This document shows, piece by piece, positions 1 to 11,000 of a DNA stretch of 64,000 bases (within the stretch, counting starts at the first letter, position 1; the number at the start of each line of letters is the position of its first letter). This DNA is from JAJCZZ01 sp964569085 (lineage in GTDB: Bacteria > Gemmatimonadota > Gemmatimonadetes > Longimicrobiales > Gaopeijiaceae): positions 1-64,000 of the forward strand of contig CAZMTA010000014.1 in the NCBI GenBank assembly GCA_964569085.1, given 5' to 3'. The notes beneath the pieces are model-generated. The model made no database searches, was not told where the DNA came from, and saw only the letters and a program-made list of their open reading frames with translations. A program made the translations under genes and the position numbers.

Positions 1-19
1 GAGCTACGTCACGTAGCTC
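1..19. repeat. Perfect 9-bp inverted repeat around one base
   Basis: Bases 1-9 are exactly complementary to bases 11-19, with a single C between them. It lies 40 bp past the pilC stop codon but has no T-run. With a 1-nt loop it is a poor terminator. Because it sits at the very edge of the window I cannot tell whether it belongs to a longer structure or marks a sequence end. Confidence 0.5.
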
Positions 20-58
20 CGGGCGGAACGCATCGATCCAGGTCGCCGGCCGAAGGTG

Positions 59-1261
59 CTACTGCACCGCGTTGATCATGTCGAAGATGGGCAGGTACAT
101 GGCCACGATCATGCCACCCACGACCACGCCCAGCACCACGATCATGATGGGCTCCATGGCGGACAGGAGCGTCTCCACCGCGGCGTCGACCTCTTCGTCG
201 TAGAAGTCGGCGATCTTGCTCAGCATCTCGTCCAGGCCGCCGGTCTGCTCTCCGACGTTGATCATCTGGACCACCATGGGCGGAAACACGCCCGACTCCT
301 TGAGCGGCCCGGCGATGGTCTCACCTCCGGCGATGCTGGCCCGGCTCCCCATGACCGCGTCGTGGATGACACGGTTGCCGGCGGTCTTCGCCGTGATCTC
401 GAGGCCCTCCAGGATCGACACGCCGGAGGACACCAGCGTGCCCAGCGTCCGGGTGAAGCGCGCCACCGCCGCCTTCCGCTGGAGGTCGCCCAGGATGGGC
501 ATGGCCAGGAGGAGCTTGTCGATGAGGAGCTGGCCCTGGTCGGTCTGGTAGAACTGGCGGATCCCCACCACGAAGCCGATCACCCCGGCGCCCACGGCCC
601 ACCAGTAGGCCTGGAGGAAGGCGCTGGCCCCGATGACCAGGCGGGTCGGGAGGGGCAGCGGGATGCCCGCCGACTCGAACATGCTCTGGAACGTCGGGAT
701 CACGAAGATCAGCAGGATCACGATCGCCCCGCCGGCCACGCTGAAGATGACGGCCGGGTAGACCATGGCGCCTTTGATCTTCCGCACCAGGGCGTCGTTC
801 TTCTCCAGGAAGGTCGCCAACCGCAGCAGGATCGTGTCCAGGATACCGCCGGCCTCACCGGCGGCGACCATGTTCACGAACAGCTCGCTGAAGATCTTCT
901 GGTGCCTCCCCATGGCGTCGGCCAGGGTGTGGCCCGACTCCACGTCGTACAGCACCTCCTGGATGGTCTTGCGGAGGTTCGGGTTCTCGGTCTGCTCCGC
1001 CAGGATGTCCAGGCTCTGAACCAGCGGAAGCCCCGAGTTGATCATCGTGGCGAACTGGCGCGTGAAGATCACGATGTCCCGGGTCTTCACCCCGGTGCCG
1101 AACTGGATCGTGAACTCCTTCGACTTCTCCCGGACCGAGACCGGGATCATCTTCTGCCGGTGCAGGTAGGCGAGGACGTCGTCCTTGCTGGCTACCTCCA
1201 GCTCACCGGACTGGATGTCCCCCCCGCTGGCGGGTCGGGCGCTGTACGCAAACGTCGGCAT
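59..1261 (-). CDS. pilC: Type IV pilus inner-membrane platform protein PilC (T2SS F family)
   Basis: Inner-membrane platform that couples the PilB and PilT motors to pilus assembly and disassembly. The 400-aa product is the usual family length. It has two T2SSF repeats (about residues 65-190 and 270-392), each followed by a hydrophobic segment; membrane helices are seen near 167-190, 213-234 and 371-392. Typical repeat signatures are visible, such as FTRQFATMINSGLPL (66-80) and FTRTLGTLVSSGVSI (279-293). It is the last gene of pilB-pilT-pilC, 23 bp after pilT. ATG start; no strong alternative. The context with two motor ATPases favours PilC over a GspF secretion protein. Confidence 0.95.
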   Translation of the reverse strand: MPTFAYSARPASGGDIQSGELEVASKDDVLAYLHRQKMIPVSVREKSKEFTIQFGTGVKTRDIVIFTRQFATMINSGLPLVQSLDILAEQTENPNLRKTIQEVLYDVESGHTLADAMGRHQKIFSELFVNMVAAGEAGGILDTILLRLATFLEKNDALVRKIKGAMVYPAVIFSVAGGAIVILLIFVIPTFQSMFESAGIPLPLPTRLVIGASAFLQAYWWAVGAGVIGFVVGIRQFYQTDQGQLLIDKLLLAMPILGDLQRKAAVARFTRTLGTLVSSGVSILEGLEITAKTAGNRVIHDAVMGSRASIAGGETIAGPLKESGVFPPMVVQMINVGEQTGGLDEMLSKIADFYDEEVDAAVETLLSAMEPIMIVVLGVVVGGMIVAMYLPIFDMINAVQ

Positions 1262-1284
1262 GATGGGCTAGCTCGGGTTCGGGG

Positions 1285-2415
1285 TCACTGCATGTGGTTC
1301 GGGACGGGCTCGCCGACGGCGCGCAGCAGCTCGGCGGGGTCCCCGGAACGCTTCAGCGCCTCGTCCAGGGTGACCTCACCCCGCATGTAGAGGAGCTGCA
1401 ACGCGTCGTTCATGGTCTGCATGCCGTGCTTCTTCCCGGCCTGCATCAGCGAGTAGATCTGGTGGATCTTCTCGTCCCGGATGACGGCGCGGATGGCCGG
1501 CGTGCAGATCATGATCTCCGCGGCGGCCACCCGGCCCTTCCCCTTGGCCTTGGGGAGCAGGGTCTGGGTGACGACGCCCTCGAGCACGAAGGCGAGCTGC
1601 GCCCGGACCTGCGCCTGCTGGTGGGACGGGAAGGCGTCGATCATCCGGTTGATGGACTCGGCCGCCGAGTTGGTGTGGAGCGTGGCGAAGACCAGGTGGC
1701 CGGTCTCGGCGATGGTCAGCGCCGCGCTGATCGTCTCCAGGTCCCGCATCTCTCCGATGAGGATGACGTCGGGGTCCTGCCGCAGGGCGTACTTCAGCGC
1801 CGCGGAGAAGGAGTTGGTGTCCGCCCCCACCTCCCGCTGGTTGATCATGCAGTTCTGGTGGCGGTGGATGAACTCGATGGGGTCCTCCACCGTCAGGATG
1901 TGCCCCTTCCGCTCCCGGTTCACCTTGTCCACCATGGCGGCCAGCGTCGTGGACTTACCGGACCCGGTGGGGCCGGTGACCAGGACCAGACCCCGGGGGC
2001 GCTCGGCCAGCTTGTTGATGACGGGGGGAAGGCCGAGATCGGCGATGGAGATGATCTCGTAGGGGATCTGCCGGATGGCCATCGCCACGCAGCCCCGCTG
2101 CTTGTACACGTTGCCCCGGAAGCGCGAGAGGTTCTGCACGCCGAAGCTGAAGTCGAGCTCGTCCTCGGTCTCGAAGCGCTTCTTCTGGTTCTCCGTGAGG
2201 ATGGAGTAGGCCAGGGAGAGCGTGTCCTTCGGGGCCAGGACGCGCCCGGTCTTCGAGTTCTGCAGGTCTCCGTCGATGCGCATCTTGGCGGGGTTGCCCA
2301 CCGTGATGTGCAGGTCCGACGCCCCGCGCTGGATCATCTCCTGGAGGAGCAGCCGGAGGCTGATCTCCTGCTGTTGGGGCTGGGCCTGCTGGGGGTTGGC
2401 ACCCGGCTGGTTCAT
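1285..2415 (-). CDS. pilT: Type IV pilus retraction ATPase PilT
   Basis: Hexameric cytoplasmic ATPase that powers pilus retraction, needed for twitching and often for DNA uptake. The 376-aa protein has a Q/P-rich N-terminal tail (1-17), a PAS-like domain, Walker A GPTGSGKST (148-156), Walker B DVILIGEMRD (216-225) and the His box GHLVFATLHTN (239-249). Near the C-terminus AIRAVIRDEKIHQIYS matches the AIRNLIRE signature that separates PilT from PilB/GspE. It lies between pilB (55 bp upstream) and pilC. The ATG follows a weak purine-rich site. Confidence 0.96.
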   Translation of the reverse strand: MNQPGANPQQAQPQQQEISLRLLLQEMIQRGASDLHITVGNPAKMRIDGDLQNSKTGRVLAPKDTLSLAYSILTENQKKRFETEDELDFSFGVQNLSRFRGNVYKQRGCVAMAIRQIPYEIISIADLGLPPVINKLAERPRGLVLVTGPTGSGKSTTLAAMVDKVNRERKGHILTVEDPIEFIHRHQNCMINQREVGADTNSFSAALKYALRQDPDVILIGEMRDLETISAALTIAETGHLVFATLHTNSAAESINRMIDAFPSHQQAQVRAQLAFVLEGVVTQTLLPKAKGKGRVAAAEIMICTPAIRAVIRDEKIHQIYSLMQAGKKHGMQTMNDALQLLYMRGEVTLDEALKRSGDPAELLRAVGEPVPNHMQ

Positions 2416-2470
2416 CGAACGTCCTTGATCTGGATCGATTGGGTTCTTCGGATGGGGGGAGGAGGTCGGC

Positions 2471-4192
2471 TCAGTCGGCGACCGAGGTCTCCTTGACCAG
2501 CTCCTCCATGGTGGTCATCCCGCGCTCCACCTTCTTCATCCCGTCCTCGCGGAGGGTGAGCATGCCCTCGGACCGGGCGATCTCGCGGAGCTCGTCGCTT
2601 CCCACCTCGTTCATGATCGCCTTCCGCAGCGCGGGGCTCATGATCATGACCTCGTAGAAGCCGCAGCGGCCCTTGTAGCCGCTCCCGCCGCACGCGTCGC
2701 ACCCCTCGCCCTTGTAGAGGGTGTGCTCCTCGTACCACTCCATGGGGATCTTGGCCGCCTTGAGGTACTCCTCCTCGTAGGTCGCCTCGACCTTGCAGCT
2801 CTTGCAGATGCGCCGGGCCAGCCGCTGGGCGGTGAGGAGGTTCAGGGCGGAGGCCACGTTGAAGGGCTCCAGCCCCATGTCGATGAGACGGGTGATGGTG
2901 GACGGCGTGTCGTTGGTGTGGAGGGTGGAGAGGACGAGGTGGCCGGTGAGCGCCGCCTTGATGGCGATGCCGCCCGTCTCCAGGTCCCGGATCTCTCCCA
3001 GCATGATGATGTTGGGGTCCTGCCGGAGGAAGGCCTTCAGCGCCCGGGCGAAGGTGAGGCCCACCTCGGGGCGCACCAGCACCTGGTTGATCCCGTAGAT
3101 GTTGAACTCCACGGGGTCCTCGGCCGTCATGATGTTGGTGTCGATCGTGTTGATCTGGGACAGCGCCGAGTAGAGCGTCGTCGTCTTCCCGGAGCCCGTG
3201 GGGCCCGTCACCAGGACCATCCCGTACGGCCGGGAGATGGCCCACATGAAGTCCTCCTCGGCCTTGGGCTCGAACCCGAACGTCTTCAGGTCGAAGGTCA
3301 GGTTGCCCTTGTCCAGGATCCGGAGCACGATCTTCTCGCCGAAGATCACCGGCAGGGTGGAGACACGGAAGTCCACCACCTTGTTCTTCATCTTCAGCTT
3401 GATGCGCCCGTCCTGGGGCACCCGCCGCTCGGCGATGTTCAGGTCCGACAGGATCTTCACCCGGGAGGTGAGCGCCGCCTTCATCTTGAGGGGCGGCTTC
3501 ATGACCTCCTGGAGCGCGCCGTCGATCCGGTACCGGATCCGGATCTCCTTCTCGTACGGCTCGATGTGGATGTCGGAGACGCCCTTCTGCACGGCGTCGG
3601 TGAGGAGGCCGTTGATGAACTTCACCACGGGCGCCGAGTCGATCTCGGCGGCGAGGGCGGAGTACTCCTCGTCGTCCTCCTGGTCCTCGATGAGCTCGAC
3701 GTCCTCCTCGCCCCACTCGTCGAGGAGCTCGGCGATCTGGTCGTCCTCCGTCGAGCCGTAGTAGTTCTCCAGGTGCTTGCGGAGGGTGTACTCGCCGACG
3801 ATCACCGGCTCGATGTCGAGCTTGGTGATGAACTTCAGGTCGTCGATGGCGCTGAAGTCCGTGGGGTTCGTCATGGCCACGGTCAGCGTCCGGCCGACCC
3901 GCCGGAGCGGGAGGACCAGATGTTTGTGGGCCACGTCCGCCGAGACGAGCTTCAGGATCTTCTCGGGCACCTCGACCTTGTCGAGGTCCACGGCGGGCAC
4001 CCGGTACTGCTTGGCCAGCATCCGGGTGAGCTCCTCCTCCGCCACGAAGCCCAGCTTGACCAGCGCGTACCCGATACGGGTACCCGTGGTCTTGGCCTCG
4101 GCCAGCCCTTCCTTGAGCTGCTCCTCGGTGATCAGACCTTCGCGGACGAAGAGGTCCCCGAGGCGGATTTCCTGGGCGGTCTTCGCGGACAT
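2471..4192 (-). CDS. pilB: Type IV pilus assembly ATPase PilB (GspE/PulE family)
   Basis: Extension ATPase that powers pilin polymerisation. 573 aa from the ATG at 4192. The frame stays open further upstream, but homology begins with the MshEN-type domain LGDLFVREGLITEEQL (11-26), which is known in some relatives to bind c-di-GMP. Then come an acidic linker (about 148-180), the N2 domain, Walker A GPTGSGKTT (330-338), Walker B IIMLGEIRD (395-403) and a tetracysteine zinc site (C463, C466, C488, C491). First gene of the pilBTC set. The MshEN domain suggests a link to the HD-GYP gene at 57501, which is inference. Confidence 0.95.
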   Translation of the reverse strand: MSAKTAQEIRLGDLFVREGLITEEQLKEGLAEAKTTGTRIGYALVKLGFVAEEELTRMLAKQYRVPAVDLDKVEVPEKILKLVSADVAHKHLVLPLRRVGRTLTVAMTNPTDFSAIDDLKFITKLDIEPVIVGEYTLRKHLENYYGSTEDDQIAELLDEWGEEDVELIEDQEDDEEYSALAAEIDSAPVVKFINGLLTDAVQKGVSDIHIEPYEKEIRIRYRIDGALQEVMKPPLKMKAALTSRVKILSDLNIAERRVPQDGRIKLKMKNKVVDFRVSTLPVIFGEKIVLRILDKGNLTFDLKTFGFEPKAEEDFMWAISRPYGMVLVTGPTGSGKTTTLYSALSQINTIDTNIMTAEDPVEFNIYGINQVLVRPEVGLTFARALKAFLRQDPNIIMLGEIRDLETGGIAIKAALTGHLVLSTLHTNDTPSTITRLIDMGLEPFNVASALNLLTAQRLARRICKSCKVEATYEEEYLKAAKIPMEWYEEHTLYKGEGCDACGGSGYKGRCGFYEVMIMSPALRKAIMNEVGSDELREIARSEGMLTLREDGMKKVERGMTTMEELVKETSVAD

Positions 4193-4323
4193 CGGCGGGC
4201 TTCCTGGAGGATGATCGGAGCGGACGGGAGGGACGTCCCGCGCCAGGGCTAAGAATACGGGGGGGTACCGCCTCGCTACAAGAGAAGCCCCCCGTGACCC
4301 CGGCGGGCGCGGGGGCGCGCCCT

Positions 4324-4947
4324 CTAGGGACGCACCGTGGCCCGGGGGCGGATACGCTCCAGGGTGGCCGGTCCGATTCCCCGGATCTCCAGCAGGTCGT
4401 CGACCGACCGGAAGGGCCGGGCGCGCCTGGCCTCCACGATCCGGCGGGCCAACGCCGGCCCCACGCCGGGGAGGGCCTGGAGCGCTTCTTCGTCGGCCCG
4501 GTTCAGCGACACCAGGGGCCCCTCCTCCGCCCCGCCCGGTCGCGGCGCCGTCGAGGCCGGGCCCAGCTCCAGCCAGGGTCGGATGCGCGCCAGCGTGGCC
4601 GGACCGATCCCCGGCACCCGGACCAGATCGTCGGGGGCGCGGAAGCCTCCGGCGGAGTCCCGCCACGCCACGACGGCCCGGGCCGTGGCGGGGCCCACGC
4701 CGGGAAGGCGGTCCAGCTCCTCGGCCGGGGCCCGGTTCGGATCCAGGCGCTCCCCTTCGGCCAGGGGCCGGCTGCGTCGGGCCACCTCGTCGGCGCGCTC
4801 GCGGCTCTCGGCCAGGAGCTCCGGGCCGGCCTCGACGGCCGGCGGTGGCGGGACGCCGGGCCGGGCCTCCCACCCCCAGCGGGCCCCGCTCGCCACCAGG
4901 AGGAGGAGGGCGGCCCGGCGCAGCGAGCGGATCTCCCCGTCGTTCAT
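4324..4947 (-). CDS. ComEA-like helix-hairpin-helix protein with two HhH domains
   Basis: Probable membrane-anchored DNA-binding protein. From the second ATG (4947) the product is 207 aa: a hydrophobic segment (about 8-26), a charged linker, then two separate ComEA-type domains (about 67-125 and 145-203). Each has paired hairpins with the pattern LPGVGPATARAVV / VPGIGPATLARI and LPGVGPALARRIV / IRGIGPATLERI. ComEA receives transforming DNA in the periplasm and usually carries one such domain. It lies 131 bp upstream of pilB on the same strand. An ATG at 4983 would add 12 residues; the later start puts the hydrophobic segment at the N-terminus. Confidence 0.85.
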   Translation of the reverse strand: MNDGEIRSLRRAALLLLVASGARWGWEARPGVPPPPAVEAGPELLAESRERADEVARRSRPLAEGERLDPNRAPAEELDRLPGVGPATARAVVAWRDSAGGFRAPDDLVRVPGIGPATLARIRPWLELGPASTAPRPGGAEEGPLVSLNRADEEALQALPGVGPALARRIVEARRARPFRSVDDLLEIRGIGPATLERIRPRATVRP

Positions 4948-5050
4948 GCCCGCAGGGTGGCGCCGCGTGCGGGGCGCGGCCATGCCCCGACGGGCCGGCG
5001 GCCGGAGCGGGGAGGGGGCGTCGGCCGTCCCCGGCTCCGGCGGGAGGGCC

Positions 5051-8000
5051 TCAGAAGGGCCCGGCGGGGAGGACGCCGGCGGCCAGGTCGAGCTGGCCGA
5101 ACACCCCGAACTGGAACTGGGTGGAGCCGGTCTTGAGGCCCACGAAGGACTGGCGCTGGTCGTAGCTCATCTGGAGCCCCACCTCGACGCCCCCGACGCT
5201 CGTGTCCAGCGCCAGGCTGAGGCTGCGCCGGAGCTGGTCCACGAAGGCCACGCACTCCTCCCTCGCCGCGGTGGCCCGGCAGTCCCGCTCGGCGGTGTAG
5301 GCCAGCAGGAGGGAGAAGCCCACCGGCCGGTCCAGGCTCTCCGAGAGCCCGAAGGGCGGCTGGAAGCGCGAGCGCACGGTGACGCGGTGGCTGAGCTCGT
5401 CGCTCTCGGTGGCCCCGGTGGGGTCCCCGCTCCGGCCGTCCCGGAAGGCCCCGCGGTAGCTGGTGACCAGGTCCCCGAGCCAGGTCACGGCCACGTCCAC
5501 CGGGATCTGGGTCTCCTCCTGGTCCCGGCGCTGCTGCCCCAGCCCGCCGAAGACCAGCTCCCGGGTGCTCCGGCGGTACCCCGACGAGAGGGTGATCCGC
5601 TGGATCCCCCACGCCGACGTGGGGGTCAGGGCCGGCAGGCCCACCCGCAGGTCGGGCCAGCGGCGCTGCACCAGCGTCCGGTCGGAGCGGGTGTCGAGGG
5701 TGGTGGCCTCCGTGCGCTGGTAGCCGACGCCCACCGTGAAGCCGGCGGGGAGCCGGAGGCCCGAGGCGGCCGTCCACGTCCCCTCGTCCACCAGCGTGGC
5801 CGCGGTGTCGGCGTCCAGGAAGCGGAAGTCGTCGGACCCTCCGAAGCCGAGCTGGAAGCCGGCGCCGGGATCGACGGGGTCACGGTTGAAGCGGGCGGTG
5901 ATGCCGTCCCGGTACGTCACCTGGAGGGGATCCAGGAGCCCCAGGGCGGCGTCCACGACCCCCACCGGGTCCCCCACGCCCCCCAGGACCGCCCCCGGAT
6001 CCAGGGAGAAGGCGGCGGTCCAGTCCCGCTGCCCCCGCGCGTTCCGGGTGAGCTCCACGGTGGTGTCGCCCGCCTCCACTCGCCGGAGGAGGAAGTTGGC
6101 GTTCCGGTCGGAACGGTAGAGGCTCGTCCAGGTGAGGTCGTTGCGCAGCCACGGCACCAGGGTCGGGCGGAAGCCCACGCGCGTGCGGAGGTCCCGGTGG
6201 GTCTCCCATCCCAGGGGCACCCCGGCCACCCCGGTCCGCTCGCTCTCGATCAGCTCCTGGACACGGCCCTCCGCCACCGCCTCCCGGGGGGGGAGGAGGT
6301 CCCGCACGGACTGGAAGGTGACGTCGGCCGTGAGCGGCGGCAGGGGGCGGAAGCGCACGTCGGCCACCGACTCCAGCGTCTCCCGGGGAGCCAGGGTGGG
6401 GAGGATGGCCGTGTCCCCCGGGAGCTCGAGGATGCGCTCGTAGCGGAAGATCCGGGTCTCCCGGCGGAGGTAGGAGGTCCCGGTGGAGACCCGCTCCGGC
6501 GTCCAGCGGAAGCGGGCGCCCAGGATGCCGTCCTCGAGGAAGCCGGGAAGGAGCGCGCGCACGACGTCCTCGGCCACGTCGGGGACCAGGGCGAAGTCGC
6601 GGCGCTGGGGGCTCCGGGTCCAGGCGAGGCCGGCGTCGAGCCCGTCGGTGTCGTTGACCGCCGTGACCGTGGAGCCACGGCTCGAGACGTAGGAGACCCG
6701 CGCGTCGAGGCCGTCCACCAGCAGGCCCACCCAGGGGTTGGCGGTCCGGGTCGTCTTGCGGAAGGCGAGGCCGACCCGGGTCTGCCGCGTCTCGGTGGGG
6801 CGCAGCTCCTCCAGCTCCGCGGCGCGGACGTCGGAGTTGGCCAGGAAGACCGGGTCCTGGCCCAGACGGTCCACCGCCACGGTGAGGGGGAGCTCCACCC
6901 CCCACTCCGCCGGCGTCCAGCGGTCCAGCCGGAGGGTGGAGGTGAGGGAGAAGACCTGGTCGGTCTGGTACGTCGGGTCGTCCCGGAGCTGGCGGAAGAG
7001 CGCCCCCCGCTCCGTCAGGCTCAGGCGGGTGTTGAGCACCCCCGCCCCGTCCAGCTCCGCCTCCAGGGAGGTGGCCATGCCGGCGTCGCGGACCGGTCGG
7101 CCCAGCCGCAGCTCGTCGATCCAGACCTCGCCGTCCAGGGGGAGGGGGCCCCGGTTCCACACGCCCAGGGCCAGCTCGCGCACGTTGGCCAGGTCCGGAG
7201 CCCGTCCCCGGTCCTTGAGCACGACCGCGTAGGTGGAGTCGGCGTTCCAGACGACCACCGGGGGGTCGCCCGGGCCCCTCGGATCCAGGATCAGCGTCTC
7301 CTCCGCCCGGCGCCGCAGGTCGAGCCACTCGCCGAAGTCCACCACCACCTCCGGGAGCCAGTCCGTGTCCACCACGCCCCCCACCCCCGCCGGCGGGCCC
7401 AGCGGGGTCCGGAAGAGGTAGAAGTTCTCCGCGTCGCTCCCGACCTTGAAGAAGAAGTCGTGGGGTCGGTCGGGGCCGAAGTCCCCGCTGCGGGGCACCA
7501 CCCAGAGCCGGGCCTGGCGGTAGGTGAGGAAGTTGCGGGGCCGCTGGGGGAAGCGCTGGTAGACCTCCGCCCGGGCGCCCGACGGGATCCCCCGCATCTG
7601 GATGCCCAGCGACTTCTCGTTGAACTCGATGCCCTGGCCGGCGAAGGCGGAGGTGGGGTCGACGAGCTCCTCCAGGACCCCCGGCGGCGAGACGTAGGCC
7701 TCGCCTTCGGTGACCTTGGACACCGACGACACCTCGACCCGCCCCCCGGCGGCCAGCGTGTCCCCGCCGATGCCCTCCAGCACGCCGTCCCCGGACCGCT
7801 TGATCCAGCGGGACCCCACCAGCCGCATCCGCGCCACCCGGATCCGCTCCCGGCCTCCCGAGACCGCGGTGACCCGGAGCTGCTTCACCGCCCGCAGGTC
7901 CGCGTCGGTGAAGGCGCCCCCCACCTCCACGGCGTCGGGGCCCCGGATGGGGATCCGGTAGAGCTGGAAGTCGGTCCCGGTCTCGTCGTCGGTCCGGGCC

Positions 8001-11000
8001 AGGAAGGGCGAGCTGCCGTCCAGGCGCACCACGTAGCGCAGGTGGCGCTCGGTCCGGTCCAGGTTGCCGTCGTCGTCCAGGTCTTCGCTGTCCCGCCGCC
8101 CGTTGCCCCGGGTGCAGACCGCGCGGGGATCCCCGATCCGGTAGATCCGCCCCGGCTCGGCCAGGCAGCGCTCCCCCCAGACGCCCCGCTGGTCGGCCTG
8201 GGTGCTCCAGATCTCGCCCCGGCCGGGGTCCGCCTCCTGGTCCAGGATCCCCAGGCCCCAGCGCTCCCCGACGTCGGGCTTGATCCCGGAGGTGTTCCCC
8301 AGGGAGTCCACGAAGAAGGCGTCCTCGCTGACGGTCCCCAGGTCGAGGACCAGCGTCGCCTGCCTCCCGCCGGCCACGTAGAACTCCAGGAAGTCCGTGC
8401 GCGTGAGGTCGAGCCCCCGGCTGGAGAGGCCGGTGGTCATGGAGCGCCATCCCGGGCCGGGCCCACCCTGGCGACCGTCGAAGGAGAGGAGGAGGCCGGG
8501 CTCCCGGACCTCCGAGCCCGCCACCCGGATCTGGCGGTCGATGTCCTGGCGCGGGAAGAAGCCCTCGTGGATGCCCAGGCTGTCCCCGAACGGCGACTCC
8601 ACGATCCACTGGTGCTGCCACACCAGCGAGGCCGCGTCGGACACGTCCCGCGCCGGGGGGAGGACGGACTCGGCGCCCCGGTCGCTCTCCGGGGCGCTCC
8701 CCAGGACCCAGTCCGGGCTGACGAGGGAGACCGGCACCTCGGCCGCGGCGTCGAAGTCGTCCACGAAGACCGCGTCCCGGGTGTTGGGGTTGGGCAGGGA
8801 GAGCGCCACCTCCCCGTCCACCCGGAAGGTGCTCCGTCCCTGGAAGCGGAGGCCGGGAAGGGCGTCCATCACCTCGTCGAACCAGGGCATCTCGGCGCGG
8901 ATGTTCCCGCTGACGCCCCCGAGGAGCGCCGCGGCGGGCTCGGTCCCCAGGACCGGGCGCGTGACCACCGTGCGCTCGCTCTGGAAGAGACCGAGCACGT
9001 CCAGGCCGCCCAGGTCCCCCAGGTCCGTGTGGGTCCGGAGCCCGAACACCTGGGTGGGCTGCACCTGGAAGAGCGAGCGCTGCTCCCAGGTGGCCCGGAC
9101 GGCGGCCTCGGGCGTCGAGGTGAACAGGGCCTCGGGCTCCAGGAGCACGACCTGCCCCACGTCGTAGTCGATCTCGTAGTCCACGCCCCGGGCCAGCAGG
9201 CGGTCCCCGAGCCAGATCCGCTCGCTCCCGTCCCGGATGCCCAGGGCCCCCAGGGAGAAGGAGGAGATGACGCCCTCGCTCCGCAGGCGGTAGGAGAGGT
9301 TCAGGCGGAAGAGCCCCGCGTTGTCCCGCTCGAAGGGGTCCTCCTCCTCGTAGATGCGCCGGTTGGCGTCCCCGGCCAGGATCCGGGCCGTCTCCTCGGC
9401 GGTGAGGCCCTGGCGCGGGAGGGGGGGAGGACGGGCGAAGGGCTCGAGGGTCGGGAAGATGAGGAACGTCCCCTGGACCGGGGCCTGCCCCCCGAAGAAC
9501 TCGTCGGCGGGGGAGTACACGAAGGCCGCGTCCAGGTCGTCCACCGGGGATTCCTGGTCGAGCCCCAGCAGGCTGAGGAAGGTGACGTCCTCCCCGGTGG
9601 GGGTGCGCTTGAAGGTCCGGCCCGCGGAGCGCTCGCCCAGGGAGATCACCAGCTCCACCGACGAGGGCTCCACGTCCCGGGATCCGGACACGCGGTAGAC
9701 CTGGTGCATCTCGGTGTCCCACGTCGGCCGGCCGGGCTGGTGGTTCGGGCCCGACGCCTTCAGGAGCTTCAGGGTGGGCTGCCCGCCGGCGTTGTGCACC
9801 CGCTCCGGGTTGTACGTCCCCACCGTGTCCCCGGTGGCGGTGACGTAGGTCACGGCCAGCATCTCCTCCCGGCGCAGCGGGGTGCGGAGCGCGATCCAGA
9901 GGCCGCTGGGGTGGACGAAGTAGTCCACGCCGGGCTGGAGGTACCGGAACCACCCCGACTCCACGAGCCGCTCGTCCTCGTCCTCGGCCACGGCGTCGGC
10001 CTGGATGAACCCCTCCACCTGCTGCCGCAGCACCGGATCGTCCTCGTAGCGGTAGAGCTGGATGGGCTCCGCGCCCGGGGAGACCGACGGCGGCGCCGAG
10101 GCCACGTCCAGGTCCAGGGCGTCCACGTGGGGCCACCGGTCCAGGAGCTCCGGGTCCACCAGGAAGAAGAACTGGCCCCGGACGTAGTCGGCGTCGTCCA
10201 GGACCAGGGTGTCCTCCTGGACGAAGGCCCGCTGGTCCCCGATGCCGGTGAGGCGGAACTCCCGGGAGTTGAGGTCGCCGCGCTGCTGGGCCCACACGGT
10301 CTGGAAGTCCAGCGGGCCGAGCTGCCCCTCGGCCTGGAAGCCGAAGTTGCCGGCCGGGATGCCCTCGGTGAGGAAGCGGGAGGCCGGGAGGCGGAAGGTC
10401 ACGTCCCCCACGTCCAGGCGGCGGAGGACGTCGTCCTCGGCCCCCTCGTAGAAGATGTTCAGCCGGTTGGCGGCGTCGAACTCCCGGGACTGGTCGAAGT
10501 CCACGTCCACCTGGATCCGGTCCGCGATGGTGCCGGCCAGCTGCACCCCGAAGCGCACGTCGGGGTTGAGCTGCGGGAAGAGGTCGGGGTTGCAGCTCGC
10601 CTGGAACTGGTCGTTGCAGGGGCGGTAGCGCGTCCAGCTCCCGCCGAGCTCCATGCGGCTGCGCACCCGCAGCGCCAGGTCGGCGTAGTCGGTGACGAAG
10701 CGGGGGAGCTCGTCGGCCGTGGCCCGCTCCTGGGGCGCGATCACCCCGGGCTCGGGCTCCGGCGGGAGGAATTCCGGGCCCGCCCGGCCTCGCCGGAACC
10801 ACCCCTCGGCCCGGATCCGCAGGACCGCCGCCACCCGCTCCGACGGGGTCCCCCGCTCCGCCAACCGGCGCCGCAGGCGCTCCACCGCCCCCGGGGCACG
10901 GTCCGCCGGGAGGCCGATCCGTCCCGCGAAGGGGCGCCCGGCGGGAAGGCGGCGGAGCCCCAGGCGGACGTGGGGCTCGCCCGGGGCGGCGGTGAGGCCG

